Notes under the pieces: generated by a model | Databases searched by the model: none | What the model saw: the letters and a program-made list of their open reading frames with translations, nothing else | What the model was told of the DNA's origin: nothing | Assembly: GCA_008711295.1 (NCBI GenBank) | Contig: VUYV01000291.1 | Span: forward strand, 636,661 to 700,660 | Reading direction: 5' to 3' | DNA length: 64,000 nucleotides | Origin: Anarhynchus alexandrinus | Lineage: Eukaryota; Chordata; Aves; Charadriiformes; Charadriidae | Position numbers and translations under genes: made by a program | In this document: positions 36,001 through 47,700 of the stretch, piece after piece | How the letters are laid out: the number at the start of each line of letters is the position of its first letter | Position numbering within the stretch: the first letter of the stretch is position 1

Positions 36001-39000
36001 CCAGTGTTGAGTGCTCGGTCTGTAAGCCAGCTGTGATGAAGACAATAGAAAGCAGCCAGGTAAAACCCAACACCACCCATCCTTGGAACTCGGAGGAAAC
36101 GTGCTGCAGCCGCTCCCAGGTCCTGTACTCTGTCTGGGTTCCAGGATGCCGCCGCCTGCTTTGCTTAAACCGATCCCCTCCCTTCCCCCAGCCCTGCCTT
36201 CAGCTGGAGAACAGAGGCGCTGGCAGCACCAGTACAAGCTGCCAACTAACCAAAAAAGAATAAAGCATGAGCACACACTCATTTTTCTGGAGGTGACAAG
36301 TTGGGCTGGCTGCTAGAAGTTCCCTGTTTCACAGAACGTGTTCTTAGCTGATCAAAACAAGCAGAGTCTGGATTTCCTCCTAAAGGCAGAAGTTTTTGCT
36401 GCTTCTTTTGCTTCTGCCAACCCTGCTGGAACATCAGTGTATGCTGACCATGAAAACAGCCCCGTGAGATAAAGTACGCTCCAGTCCTTGCATTCCTGCA
36501 GGCACAACACAGACCTCCGTGCCTTTGCTTCAAGACTCCTGACAGCTCGTCTGGTCTCTCCTCTCTCCCTACTCTGGACGTTACCCGTTTATCACCACGT
36601 ATTACCAGGCAGAGCTTCCCAAAGGTTCCTCATTCCCACAGGAAGAGTATCAACAGCTACCTTCACCTCTTCAGTGCATCTGACCACACCTAAAAAGAAT
36701 ATCCACTCCTCCAGAGGAACAAAACGTGAAGTTCATCCTAAGCAGAAGATCACCTACTTCCTAACATTTTGACACTGAACTGTAGTAATCAGCCTAAAAT
36801 AAACTGTTTCAGTGTTAGGAAGAGGCAAATTAAATAAAAGCCCACTTACCTACAGAATTTAGTTTTAAGTCTTTTCTTGTGAATGTTTCCTCTCTCCCTG
36901 GAGCATTCATCCAGTAAAGCAGGATATCCCACATGATTTTCTACACTTGTATCATAATCATACTCTACCTCTGAGCCCCCTGGTACTGTCACAACAGTCT
37001 GAAGCATCCATCAATTCCTCTCCAGTTCCTTCTACTGACCTAGCCCCGGTAAGGTACACTGAAGTTGATACCATCAGTTCAACAGCAGTCACCGTAGGTC
37101 CAGGTTATCTCCACGTAAAATTCTGTAGCAACTGAATTGTTCTAATATAATTTTTTTTTTTAACTTAGTCAGCAATGACTGCATTTTTAAACTCTTTTTA
37201 CCCCACAAAAGTCCTAGATGAGTGCAAGACCAGGTGAATTCATTGTAAAGAACATCCGTGCACCTTTTGGCTAGTTAAGTTAGCTAAATCTTAGTATTTT
37301 ATCAAAACAGTAACTACACCATCTTACACAACTGATAGCATTTTGCAATGCTAGTATATGGACCTCTCCCATTTAGCAAGGAGTTTGAAAATCAGAGCTG
37401 CTGTTTCGGTTCTCTGAATTTTTCAGGCTCAAAGCAGCTAAAATCTCACCCATTAATATGATTTATAGTTTCAGCCCTATGTTCTTGAGTTGTAAGAGCT
37501 CCATAACGTATGTGGTGGAGTGCTCCTGCCTTCCATGACAAGTTTCATTTACCTTTAAAACCCCCCCTGAAATATAAGGCATGAATCTTAACCTAGACGG
37601 TTTTAAAGTCATTAACGCTAGAGAAGTGACGCACCTCTTTACCCGCTTGCAGGCTTGCCAGGAGGCTGCCCTGTTAATCCCCTGGGTAACAGATAAGGAA
37701 TCCTAACAGGGCTGTAATGTTGAGCGAGNCTAACAGATAAGGAATCCTGACTGGCTAATCCTAACAGGGCTGTAATGTTGAGCGAGAGGTACAACAGTCC
37801 ACGAGGCAAGCTGAAATGAGTTGGAGAGATGCTCAGAATAGAAGGAAGCTGCTAGAAAAGCTGGATTGTACCTTAACGAGTTTCATTTTAGGTCGTCTTT
37901 AACAGTATGTTCATGATATTTAAGAACACTAAACTAAAAAATCCCAAAATTTCTGTTAGCCCCTATCTAGCATCTGGACTTTTTGCAGTGTTCCATACCT
38001 ACAAGCATTAGCACACAATCACCAAATGTAAAAACTAGATTTACTAACACATTCTATAGTTTTCCTCTCTATTCTGCAATGCACGAATCCAGTGAAGACA
38101 AACAAACCTGAACTGCTCTTTGAGATTTTTATCCCTTTGCAGTTTTAGCTTGTCTGCAAATAGCAAGGACTGTGTGCACACAGCTCAAGTCCCATCTATC
38201 TGTCTGCTTTAAAAAAATCCTAACAGTAATCTAAGAAAGCCTAACTATTCACCCACTCTTTCATTCGTTGTTATTGCAGCTTAGTAAATTGTTGAATGGT
38301 GAGTTAAGGGGACCTCAACTACATACAACTACAATAGACTTATTATACAAGTATCATAAACCAATTTGCTGCAGAACAGACATTCCGACGAAGCAAGATT
38401 TTTATCACAATAAATACTGAACAAATGATCAAAGCAGACATAATTTCTTCTTTCCTCCCCTACATCAACAGAAGTAGCATTATAAGCTCTTCAGTCTGGG
38501 ACCAACTCCCACAGTTCTGTGACTTTTTGTTCTTCTTTAAATGCTACAAAGCCAGACAATACTAAATAACTTTGATGCACACATTTCTATTACATTCTTG
38601 TCAGCAGCCTAAAATTCCAATTCTGAATGATAAGGGGGAAAAAACACAAGCCAAAAAACTTTAGGATGCACAATTGTGACAACAATTCAATGAAATCCAC
38701 TTAGCATCCATTATATGCTGCTTTCTTTACAAACTTACACTTTCAAAGCAAAATTCTTTAAAACTGGAAACACTACATTTCCTATGATTTTCAGTTAAGG
38801 GATAGCACAGAAGCAACTCTTCAGAAAATGAGGCTGACCCTGCCACAGTGAGTTATAAATAGGGATTGTAATTTAGAACTGCAATTACACGGTGGTGGTG
38901 TTCTTAGTTTAGAAATCACTATGGTACAAAGAAGAGGACATAGGACACAGCTGAGTACTCTGAACACCTGATATAGCTTGATCCTTGAAATACATACTGT

Positions 39001-42000
39001 AAAATGCAAATACACCCCTGAAATCAAAGCTTCTACTTGAGAAACCTATCTTATCTTCTCATGGGGAGAATTAGCTCTAGAGGTGGAGAAATAGAAGGAG
39101 CATAAATTTGTCCAAATGGGTAAGAGACATTCCTCTGAAAACTTGCTGGGAAAAGTCTTTTCACAGGCCTCAGTAACCTCCCAGCACGAGCATCAAAGAT
39201 TACTTCCGAATAAAGCACTCCCCTCGCCTCCCAGTGCAGAGACAGCATGTGCTGTAAAGGTGGAGTTTCAACTTACAGCTAAGCCAGGCAAGTAAGACAC
39301 ACATGTAAACAGAGAGACTAATTCAGGCGCTGGATGGAAGACGAAGAATCATGAGACTAACAAGAGGGGGGAGGAAAAAAAAAAGACAGGGCAGTAGGAA
39401 GATCAGCTTACAGAAGTTGCCTTTATACTCTCCCATACATGCCACATCCGCATCAGCGTAAACCCGCAGGGCAATATTCGTGTGCCTGACTGAGGTGTTC
39501 TACTTGCGAGGTTCCCAGAAAGGCATGAAAGGAGAGCTGTATCTGTAATTACTCAGAGGTACATCAACTGAAAATCTAGCTTGCAAACCTACCTCTGCTG
39601 TGCAAATATATAGAAATTAGAAAGCATCAGCCTTTTCAGCACTTGCTCTCCTCTCAAGCTGGGTAAGGCCAGACATCATTGATCGGTACCAAGAGCACGC
39701 CTTATGTGCGTTGTCAAAACTGAGGCATCAAGAGCTCTCAGCTCCAGAAAACAAACTAAGTAGCGGGTATTAGAACATATGTCTAGAATATATCTTTTTA
39801 AGAGTAAACATGTTTCTAATAATTGACATCTCAAAGGCTAGAACAAAACGGCATTAGCATTAAAACCTCCCCTCTGAGTTTTACAGCTAGTGTTTGTGCG
39901 CTGAGGAGGTGGCCTTACTCAGCACCGTAGCTGAGTAATGACTCTTCTATTCCACCCTACAAAAAGGGAGAGCTCAGGTTTAGAAAAGTATTTGAAAAGC
40001 AGAACTGTGGTACCAGAGGTACAATGAAAGAACTTATATTTAGCATCTTTAAGCGGAATTACATGTTTTATCTGTGGAAAACCCAAACTCCTATGTTTAG
40101 ACTTGTCTACAGAAACTTAAGCCAACCCACTAAAGCCTTAGCTGTGTCACCAGATATAAAGGCAGAATGCTCACTGACTTACCTTTAAATACCTTTTATA
40201 ATGTCTACAGATTACAAGTTCGAGCAAATTTTGTACACTATCTGGCATTTTTCACATTTTCCTAAGAAATACTATTAAAAACTCTTTAGTTTTAAGCTCT
40301 ACGAGCCTGCACATAAAAAGAAAAAAAAAAATCAAAGAGAAAAAACACCTTTACGTTGTACCAGCAATAAGGATTTCATGCCAGTATAGTTAAAATCACC
40401 CACTCGGCCATTTTCCTTCAAGAAACCAGAGTTTGTGGTTTGGTAATTTTACATTTGATAAAGTGAATTTCAGTGGGTCAAAATATTACACCACTACAGT
40501 TCATAGGTGAAAGGTTCTTTTATAGGTGTTTCGTGTTTATACAAGATACTAACACTGTTCCTAGAATAGCTATGTCATAACACCCTATATCACAGATATG
40601 CTCATAAACTTCTGCGGTATTTGCTGCAAACGACTACTCTGAGAAGTAGCAGATACTCAAAACTCTACTTACATGTAATAGCTGTGGCATAAAGACAGAA
40701 CAGTAGACTGATTTATGATGTGCATTTCCAACCCAAATTAACACACTTGTTCCAGCAGATAAAGAAATTGCCAGTTAAACACAAAAGTTTTCAGTTTAAG
40801 ACTTGCCCTTTAAGAACAGAAAGTTTATCCTTATTTTGTCTTCTGATTTCACAAAGTATTTGGGTTTGAGAATAAGCCATCACTTGAACAGGAACATATT
40901 AAGAATAGCCAAAGTTTTAAAAATGTTATTCATAAGGTCTGTCTTCAAAAACTAGGCACCAACCTTGCAATTCTTCTGTCTCAGGTACTGTTTTGTCCAC
41001 AGCCGTACTATCCGGTTGGGATGATGCTACAGATTCTGTTAAAAGTGACTGACTTGACACAGGGCTGGGGGGCAAAAAAAAAAGTTGTTATTTTTATGAG
41101 GCACATCCATATTCTATAGAGCATTTCTGAAAGAAATATACATTAGAGTACATCTTGATGAAAAAACATGCCAAAACATTTCACTCTGAAGTTGTTTCTG
41201 TAACCATTTAAAACCACCACAGTGTCTGCGGATACTGTACAATCTGAATTGATGAAAAAGTTAAACATTTTTGCAATCATATCGAATGCAATAAACAAGT
41301 TCAACTATCAAAAGGAAAAAATATTTTGGGGTAGTTTGGCCTACCATCCTTCCACACAGAAGCAACAATGCAACATTGATACTACAAAATCCTTGTATAT
41401 TAAGTCAGCAAGATAATTGCAGAGGAGCTACTTTTCTTCTAGCGATACGAACAAGAAAATTGCGGCATGTCAATGTTTGCAGTAAGGAAGCATCTGCAGC
41501 TGTACACAGAGCCCCTTAGATTTTCACAGTGCAAAGCGGTGCTGGCCAAACTTCCCAGCCCTGTCAGCCACACTGCTAAAAATCACAGCGGGGCTGAAAA
41601 CTCACAGGTGAATACCCCGGAGAGTTACGGCAGAGAGATTTGACACTAGCAGCCACTTGCAGCCAAACTGCTCACCCAGTACGTAAACAACGGAACAAGT
41701 CAGAGCTGAAGTCCCAAGCGAGAGGTAGCACCACCCCACTTGTCCTGTTTGTTTTATTTCTCCCGTTCCACTTAGGGATTCACTCCAAAGCGATGAAATT
41801 GTATTATCCAGCAGCTCATGAACCAGCAAAGCCCTACCAGTAGTCCATGACACAACCAGAGCATGGGAGTTGCAATTTTAATTGCCAAGAATTGCAGTTA
41901 GGTCTTGAACCGCAGACCTACAAAAGGGCATTGTCAATTTAGTAGACGTTTCCTCAGAGTATCAATCACAGCTGAGGTATTACCAGAGACTGAAGTTGAA

Positions 42001-44740
42001 TCCCTGCTTTTATTTTGGAAAAACAGAACAAGTGACACTGATTTTTCTGAAGTGCAAGTCCAAGAGCAACCACCCGTTCATTTCTCCCCTAACCAGTAAT
42101 CAAGCTAGTGATCAAAGAGATACTTTGCTCTCTCTTTCACAGCATTATAAAGATTGTGTGAGAAAACAAACCGAAGGCACTGTAATTGGTTCACCTCTCT
42201 GCATTGACCTGGATGATTCCCCCCCCCCCCAAACACATACCAGAAGAGTTGTATCAGGGTAAGATATCTATTTTCTACCCCAATTAGAAATCCCAGAATG
42301 GAAAGACCAAATACAGCACCAAGCATGGCACCTAGCTCTCAGTTCATACGCAGATCCAAGCACTGAGATAACACCTCCTATAAAAAGCTAAGGAGCAGAG
42401 AAAACAGTCTGAACAGAATCAGCCAACAATAACTGATGAAGTCACCCTCGGGCTGTGTTTTACTACATTCTGATTTTTAAAGGAAAGTCGGAACGAATAC
42501 TACTGCAAGTTAGCTTCTACAGTGTGACACACTAACATTTTCACCGAAAAAATTTCCAGAGCACTTAAGTCACTGTTGGTTGTGTCGCGCTAAACTGAAA
42601 TGCAGCCACTAAACATAAACAAATATTTAGCTTTTACAAATGGAGAGCACTTAGTAAGTCTGAGTGATTTACAAGAGGACGTTATGTCTCCTTGAATAAT
42701 CCAGTTGGAAATTGCTTGTTTAATAAGAAATCAGTTCAGTAGCACAACTTGTACTAAGGCCCAAATATCTCTCCCTGTTCTACTATGCTCCGCTTTTTGC
42801 GAAGCAACTAGTTTGTTAACACGTTATCATACATTTATTTATGAGAGCTCTAGTCAACAGCTTTCTGCCATTTCACAAAATCCTCAGATTTCCAAGATGG
42901 AAAGGGCGCTCCTTTGGTAACCGTACAACCAACTGCACCTTGTGGAGTCAGAAGACGAGCCAGACAAACCTCAGCAGAACAGCATGAAGCTGGCAATGCT
43001 CCTATTTGAGGCTAAATTCTAAAGACAGATTTGCATTTGAATGCAAGATGCAGCTAACAGATCAGCTACTATTTACTGTGAGAGCCCATGCTTTAAAGTT
43101 AGCAGTTAAATCTTGCATGTTTTCCTAATCCAGGTCCTAGCATTTAATTATGCAGCACTAGTACGCTACATTTAATCATCTTGATACAGATTTTTTTACG
43201 TAAAAACACAGAATAACAGACAGAAGGTGCTTACCTTGGCTGCATAGATGGAGTCGATGTAGAATCTAAAGTTGACTGAGTTTCCTGGGCGCTGCCTTCT
43301 GTGCACTGAACCGGTAAGGACTCAGTTATACTACTGACAGAAGTTGCTGGAAGGAAGACAGTAATGTAAAATGTGTTACACTACTTCCTGGGATCACCAA
43401 AGTTATACAATGCAATTGTTCTTCGACCCTCATGACACCAGCCAGGAAAGTAATTGAATCTTAGCCTATGTCAAAATGAAACATAACTTTACAAAAAGTA
43501 ATTATGTTTGGCCATATTTTGATCACGTTCCAGCCCCAGGCCCCCAGAACTTACAGAGCACAAAGTTTTTGAAGCTGGAGCTTTAATAGTTACTATTTTC
43601 TGCTAATTAAAGCATGTACAAACAGCTTTCTCAGCATAAGCTGCAGTATTCTGACATGATAAACTTGTTCTTTGTTTAAAAAGCACCAAGATGGACCTGT
43701 GAGAAACAGCAGCGTAGCATCCTAATACCAACTTAGGATCCATTTTGAAGCTGTAGAACCTAGACCCCCAGTTTTCAATGGAAGTTATTGCTTCAATTTT
43801 TAAAGTCAAGTTAATATTAAAGTCAAGGAGGGAAGTTTTCAAGAGTGTGCCGGGAGATTCCTTGCTGCCAGTATCCAGCCAAGCCAGAAGAGGCATTTTA
43901 GAAGCTCCAGGCAAGCACTCCTTAACCCTCCCTCCCCCAGCAGAACACGCTGAAGTTGAAAACGTCAGGGTGAACAGAGCAGAGAAAGGGTTCCTCTTTC
44001 GCATGGCATTGCCATTAATTTAAAGGGGGAAGAGCCCTCTAGCTTTTTCTAGAGAGTGAATGTAGGAAGGCAGCAGTTATTTCAATGGGAAATCTGCTTT
44101 GTAGGAAAGACCACAGTAGACAGGGCACTGGGCCAAAGAGACTAAAAAGTATCTCTATCTGAAGTTAGGAGAAACGATTCTTAAAAAGCGTCTACAGGTT
44201 AATCCTTCAGCCTCAGGCTGTAGAAACTAAACATCTGTATTTTAATGCTTTTCACAAACATTCCCCAAGCTAAGTGTTATCTCTACTGTCAGTAATTACA
44301 GGAAAAATACACTGGTATAGTATTTTTCTGCATTTTTGTATCTTGAAATTGGAAATACTCAGATTAATACAAAAGGTATTAGCAAAAGTCTACTTCTGAG
44401 CAGATTAATCACAGCTCAATTATATTACAAGCATTTCATCCAAGTGCATTGCGTAAGGTAAGAAACTTAAATAAAATGGTTTGCACTAATGCTCCTATGC
44501 TTTTAGTATTTAGACATGATCAGGAAGCAAGTTGCCGTCTACTGTGTTGTGTTGAGCTGTTCAAACCGACGTATGTCAGCGTTACTTACCAGGAGGGCTA
44601 ATTCTACCATTACTGTTCTGCCGTTGAAGATGTTCTTTGTAGCACACTGAACACATGCCATTCGTACGAGGATTCCCATAAAATCCGCAACCAGTGGAAC
44701 AAAGCATAGGCACTTGGCTACGGTTAGTTTCTTGAGCCAT
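32951..44740 (-). CDS. ZFAND6: AN1-type zinc finger protein 6 (AWP1)
   Basis: Five coding exons (151, 112, 101, 114, 149 bases) give 208 residues with all phases agreeing. An N-terminal A20 zinc finger has C14, C18, C30 and C33; a Ser/Thr/Gln-rich linker covers about residues 50-140; a C-terminal AN1 zinc finger has C149, C152, C163, C165, C170, H173, H179 and C181. A20/AN1 proteins bind ubiquitin through the A20 finger; mammalian ZFAND6 is reported to act in TRAF/NF-kB signalling and peroxisomal protein import. The tail [13 protein letters not shown] and the 208-residue length fit ZFAND6; I recall the paralogue ZFAND5 as 213 residues, ending AEKIQRI. The neighbouring FAH supports the call. 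The protein is complete. Confidence 0.98.
33716..33829 (-). CDS. ZFAND6: ZFAND6 coding exon 4 (residues 122-160)
   Basis: Encodes [20 protein letters not shown] then [18 protein letters not shown], the linker end and first two AN1 ligands. Acceptor GACGTTAG has a weak pyrimidine tract; donor GTAAGA. Length 114. Confidence 0.97.
35082..35112 (+). repeat. G homopolymer (18 Gs, T, 4 Gs) ending in a gap of eight Ns
   Basis: Eighteen Gs at 35082-35099, one T, four Gs, then Ns at 35105-35112. The true length is unknown because the assembly breaks here. On the ZFAND6 strand it is a C-run in an intron. Confidence 0.95.
37687..37786. repeat. Imperfect direct duplication around a single N
   Basis: A 42-base segment at 37687-37728 recurs at 37731-37786 with a 14-base insertion (GACTGGCTAATCCT); an N at 37729 separates them. 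The insertion itself partly repeats the flanking TAATCCT/GAATCCT words. It reads like two haplotypes or contig ends set side by side. Confidence 0.85.
40964..41064 (-). CDS. ZFAND6: ZFAND6 coding exon 3 (residues 88-122)
   Basis: Encodes [20 protein letters not shown] then [14 protein letters not shown], the polar linker. Acceptor CCCCCAG; donor GTTGGT, the least canonical donor in the gene. Length 101 keeps the frame. Confidence 0.95.
41065..43234 (-). other. ZFAND6 intron between coding exons 2 and 3
   Basis: 2.2 kb, AT-rich, no supported gene, repeat element or RNA. A C-run at about 42220-42230 is simple sequence. Confidence 0.85.
43235..43346 (-). CDS. ZFAND6: ZFAND6 coding exon 2 (residues 51-88)
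   Basis: Encodes [20 protein letters not shown] then [17 protein letters not shown], Ser/Thr-rich linker. Acceptor CTTCCAG; donor GTAAGC. Length 112. Confidence 0.96.
43347..44589 (-). other. ZFAND6 intron between coding exons 1 and 2
   Basis: 1.2 kb with nothing recognisable beyond short chance open frames. Confidence 0.85.
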
Positions 44741-44759
44741 TTTCCCTTCTTCTATAAAC
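44590..44759 (-). CDS. ZFAND6: ZFAND6 first coding exon (residues 1-51; ATG at 44740)
   Basis: The exon begins at 44759 after the acceptor AATTCCAG, with 19 bases of 5'UTR, then ATG (44738-44740) and [20 protein letters not shown] through the whole A20 finger to NGRISPP. Donor GTAAGT at 44589-44584. The start matches the family's invariant MAQETN. Confidence 0.98.
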
Positions 44760-47700
44760 CTGGAATTGACACAGACAACAGTATTTACAGGCCTGAGAAA
44801 CCCTGCTTCTACAGCTGATGCTTGAAAAGCTGAAGTTTCCTACAGCTCGGCAAAAAAGATCTTCTCGAAAAGACGCCTTACAGGTAACTCGATGCCCCTT
44901 CCTAAAAAGTCTATAGTCCGACCAATAAATACAGTCATATGTATGCTTTGCATGACCCAGACATACGGACCCACTCCCACCATTTTACAGCCAATATACA
45001 GCCCACTGAGAAAAGGGACTCTAGAAAATATTGGAAGTAGTACCGCTTCCAGCAGTAAGTTAATGGAGGAGAACACCTATGCTGAACTCTTCTTGAAACC
45101 TGAACGCCCGATACTGTGAACGAGAACTATGAAATGAAAGCCAAGCATGGCAACACATGCTTACTTACTGCATAATAATTATAATTAACAACAGTCACGT
45201 GAATTCACAAGTTACCGTTTAGTCACCACGTCATTGGTGGACAACATGACCACTTACCACAAAACCCGTATTATGATTTTTTTTTTATACGCAAAAAGAA
45301 AATCACCCTTTCAGTTAAAAATATTAGACTAGGTACCCATACCTCCTGTATATTAATTTTGTGTGAAAATACACTAAAAATGAGAAATAAGAGATAAATT
45401 TCAAGGCAACTCATAATATCCTTAAATTCAGTTTTCATAAACTCTACCATTTGTATTTTTTGTCCCTGGCTTGTAAAGATCTGTAAGCCTTCTTAAGACA
45501 AGAAAATTACAACAAATGACCATTTTCAACAATGTTCAGAGGCTCCTAACTATTCTCAAATGGTCTAACTTTAAATCAGTTATTGACATCTGTCACTTAG
45601 CGAGAAAATGAATTTTCCATTTTTTGCCCCGCTCCAAAAATATATTCTTGTGCTTTTTTGTATCTGTTTTGAAAGAAAAAAAAAAACTTCTCATGAAGAA
45701 ACGAAGTATCTCAAGGTAGCAATTATTTCATTGAAGATCAATTTAGGGCTACCATTTTATACTTCCCAATTATAAATTAGGCTGAAGCGTGGATAATTTC
45801 AATTCTTGCAAGTCAAACCAAAGATAAGCAATATTACTGAAAAAAAATGAAAAATCAATCTTTCAAGTAACGTATTTCAAAAGCAAAGAAAAAAAAACTA
45901 GAGGGGAAGGGGTTTCAAGATATTTGAATACTACACCAATTATAAAAACGAACCAAGTTATAAAACTAGATTAAACCACAGTAAGAAGTACAGCAGGGTA
46001 AAAAGATTTGCTTTTACATAAGATGTATTTGAAGCCAAATACAAACAATTTTCCCATTATTTTGTTTTTAGATAAATATCCTCATCTCCTCTCACTCCCA
46101 CATCCATTGCATTTTGTTTTTATTTCCCCAAAGCATATGAAATTGATACCTCAAAAGCAAACCTCTGGGTTGCAAAGCTCACAGCAACACAGAAACAACA
46201 GTCGAGTCTTCTGCTCGCAGCAGTAAGGTACTCTACTCTAAGGATGAGAAAGTACTGAAGATATAAGAAAAGGAAGACGTACAGGCAGGAAGACAAAAAA
46301 AATATATCTGATAGTATCTTATTCAGCTTCAACCTGCAATTAAGCTTATTTCAGCTGTTTGACTGCACTCCCCCACCCCAATAGAGAAGAATTCGCTTGC
46401 GACATACAAAGCCCCCATTGACCTCACACGACAGCTAAATTTGATTTTGCTGAAGTACTGTACTTGTAGCTGAAAGAGCACTTTCATTCCTGCCTTTCTC
46501 CAGACAGCCCTTTAGAAGGAAGCTGCGAGGAGTAGCGCATGTGGGAATTCAATTCTTATGCTGGGCCCAACATTCAGCGAAGCCATTTCGGGGGAATGTA
46601 AATGAACACGAGTTTTCTGTGCTTTGGTAACTCAAACCAATTTAAAGATGAAACCTTACGCAAGTCACTTTTGGCACAGAATATTTAAGATGGAAAGACT
46701 AATTAAAAAAAACCACTTTGGATAGAATATTTCAAGGGCTAATAGAGAACTCGATGTCACAATACAAGTATTAATCCTTTCCATTTTAGACAGCAGCACA
46801 TTAGAAGAACCCTACCACACTGACTTTCAAAATCTACCACGATTACCTTTCTGTTCAACAGTTAGCTTCACGCAGCACGCAGGGACTCAGTGACAGCACC
46901 GGTTACTGCTATTTTCTTATTCCCCAACACAACCGTTGCTGAAGGGACCGGGTGCTAACGCAATCACAGCATAACAATTTCTAACACGGACATGAACAAA
47001 ATAAGTCTGCTCCAATTCAATAAACAAATTGTGAAAGGTGCACAGAGATGCCCAGAAGAGAAACCAGAAAAGCCAGACTGAGTTCCAGCTAAGCCAGTTC
47101 CCGAGTTCATTAACCAGTGGATCCTGCCACCAGCCAAAGCACAAGCCACTGGCATGAGGCTCCAGAACACTTAAATCTCCAAGGGGAAGTGCCAGGGATT
47201 CTTCTGAAGAGTTTTAATAAAAGCCACAGGAAGCGGAAGATCCTTCATTGGTTGCTAATATTTGGGAAACAAAATAGAGAAGAGATAGGATCAAACTGAT
47301 GCAATGTTATTAAGTCAAATGGGAAAGAAGTTGAGCCAATACCATAGCTTGCTGCATTCAGAAGCGGCAAACACATATGCTGCCCCCCAAACCAGCTCCA
47401 GTGCTCAGCTGGACCCTCCCCAACCCAAAAAGTTCCTGAGCGGGGGGCGGGGGAGAGGACAGGAGGACCATCACCACCACAGAAAGTTTTCTAACAGTTT
47501 GGTGAGCTCAATCAGCTCATACACAAAAACTGAAAAGAAAAAAGCACAGCACACAGAGGGGGAGAACTCTGGAACAGATGCAAGGGACGACACGTGACCA
47601 GGAGGGACAACACACGTTTTAGCAGACTGTAAGCCGCTGAGATGGTTGAACTGATCTATCGGAACCCTAAATCCACAGCATGCCAAACCAGTATCATGAG

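Larger units (their letters stand above)
33830..40963 (-). other. ZFAND6 intron between coding exons 3 and 4
   Basis: 7.1 kb, AT-rich, without recognisable genes or CR1. It contains a G-run with an assembly gap (35082-35112) and an imperfect duplication around an N (37687-37786). Confidence 0.85.

Noticed and set aside
42434..42473. C/D-box snoRNA-like TGATGA ... CTGA in a ZFAND6 intron
   Set aside because: Spacing of about 40 bases is too short and there is no terminal stem or internal C'/D' pair.
32951..44740. Alternative assignment to the paralogue ZFAND5
   Set aside because: The 208-residue length, the linker sequence, the GEKIQKI tail and adjacency to FAH fit ZFAND6; ZFAND5 is longer and ends AEKIQRI as I recall it.
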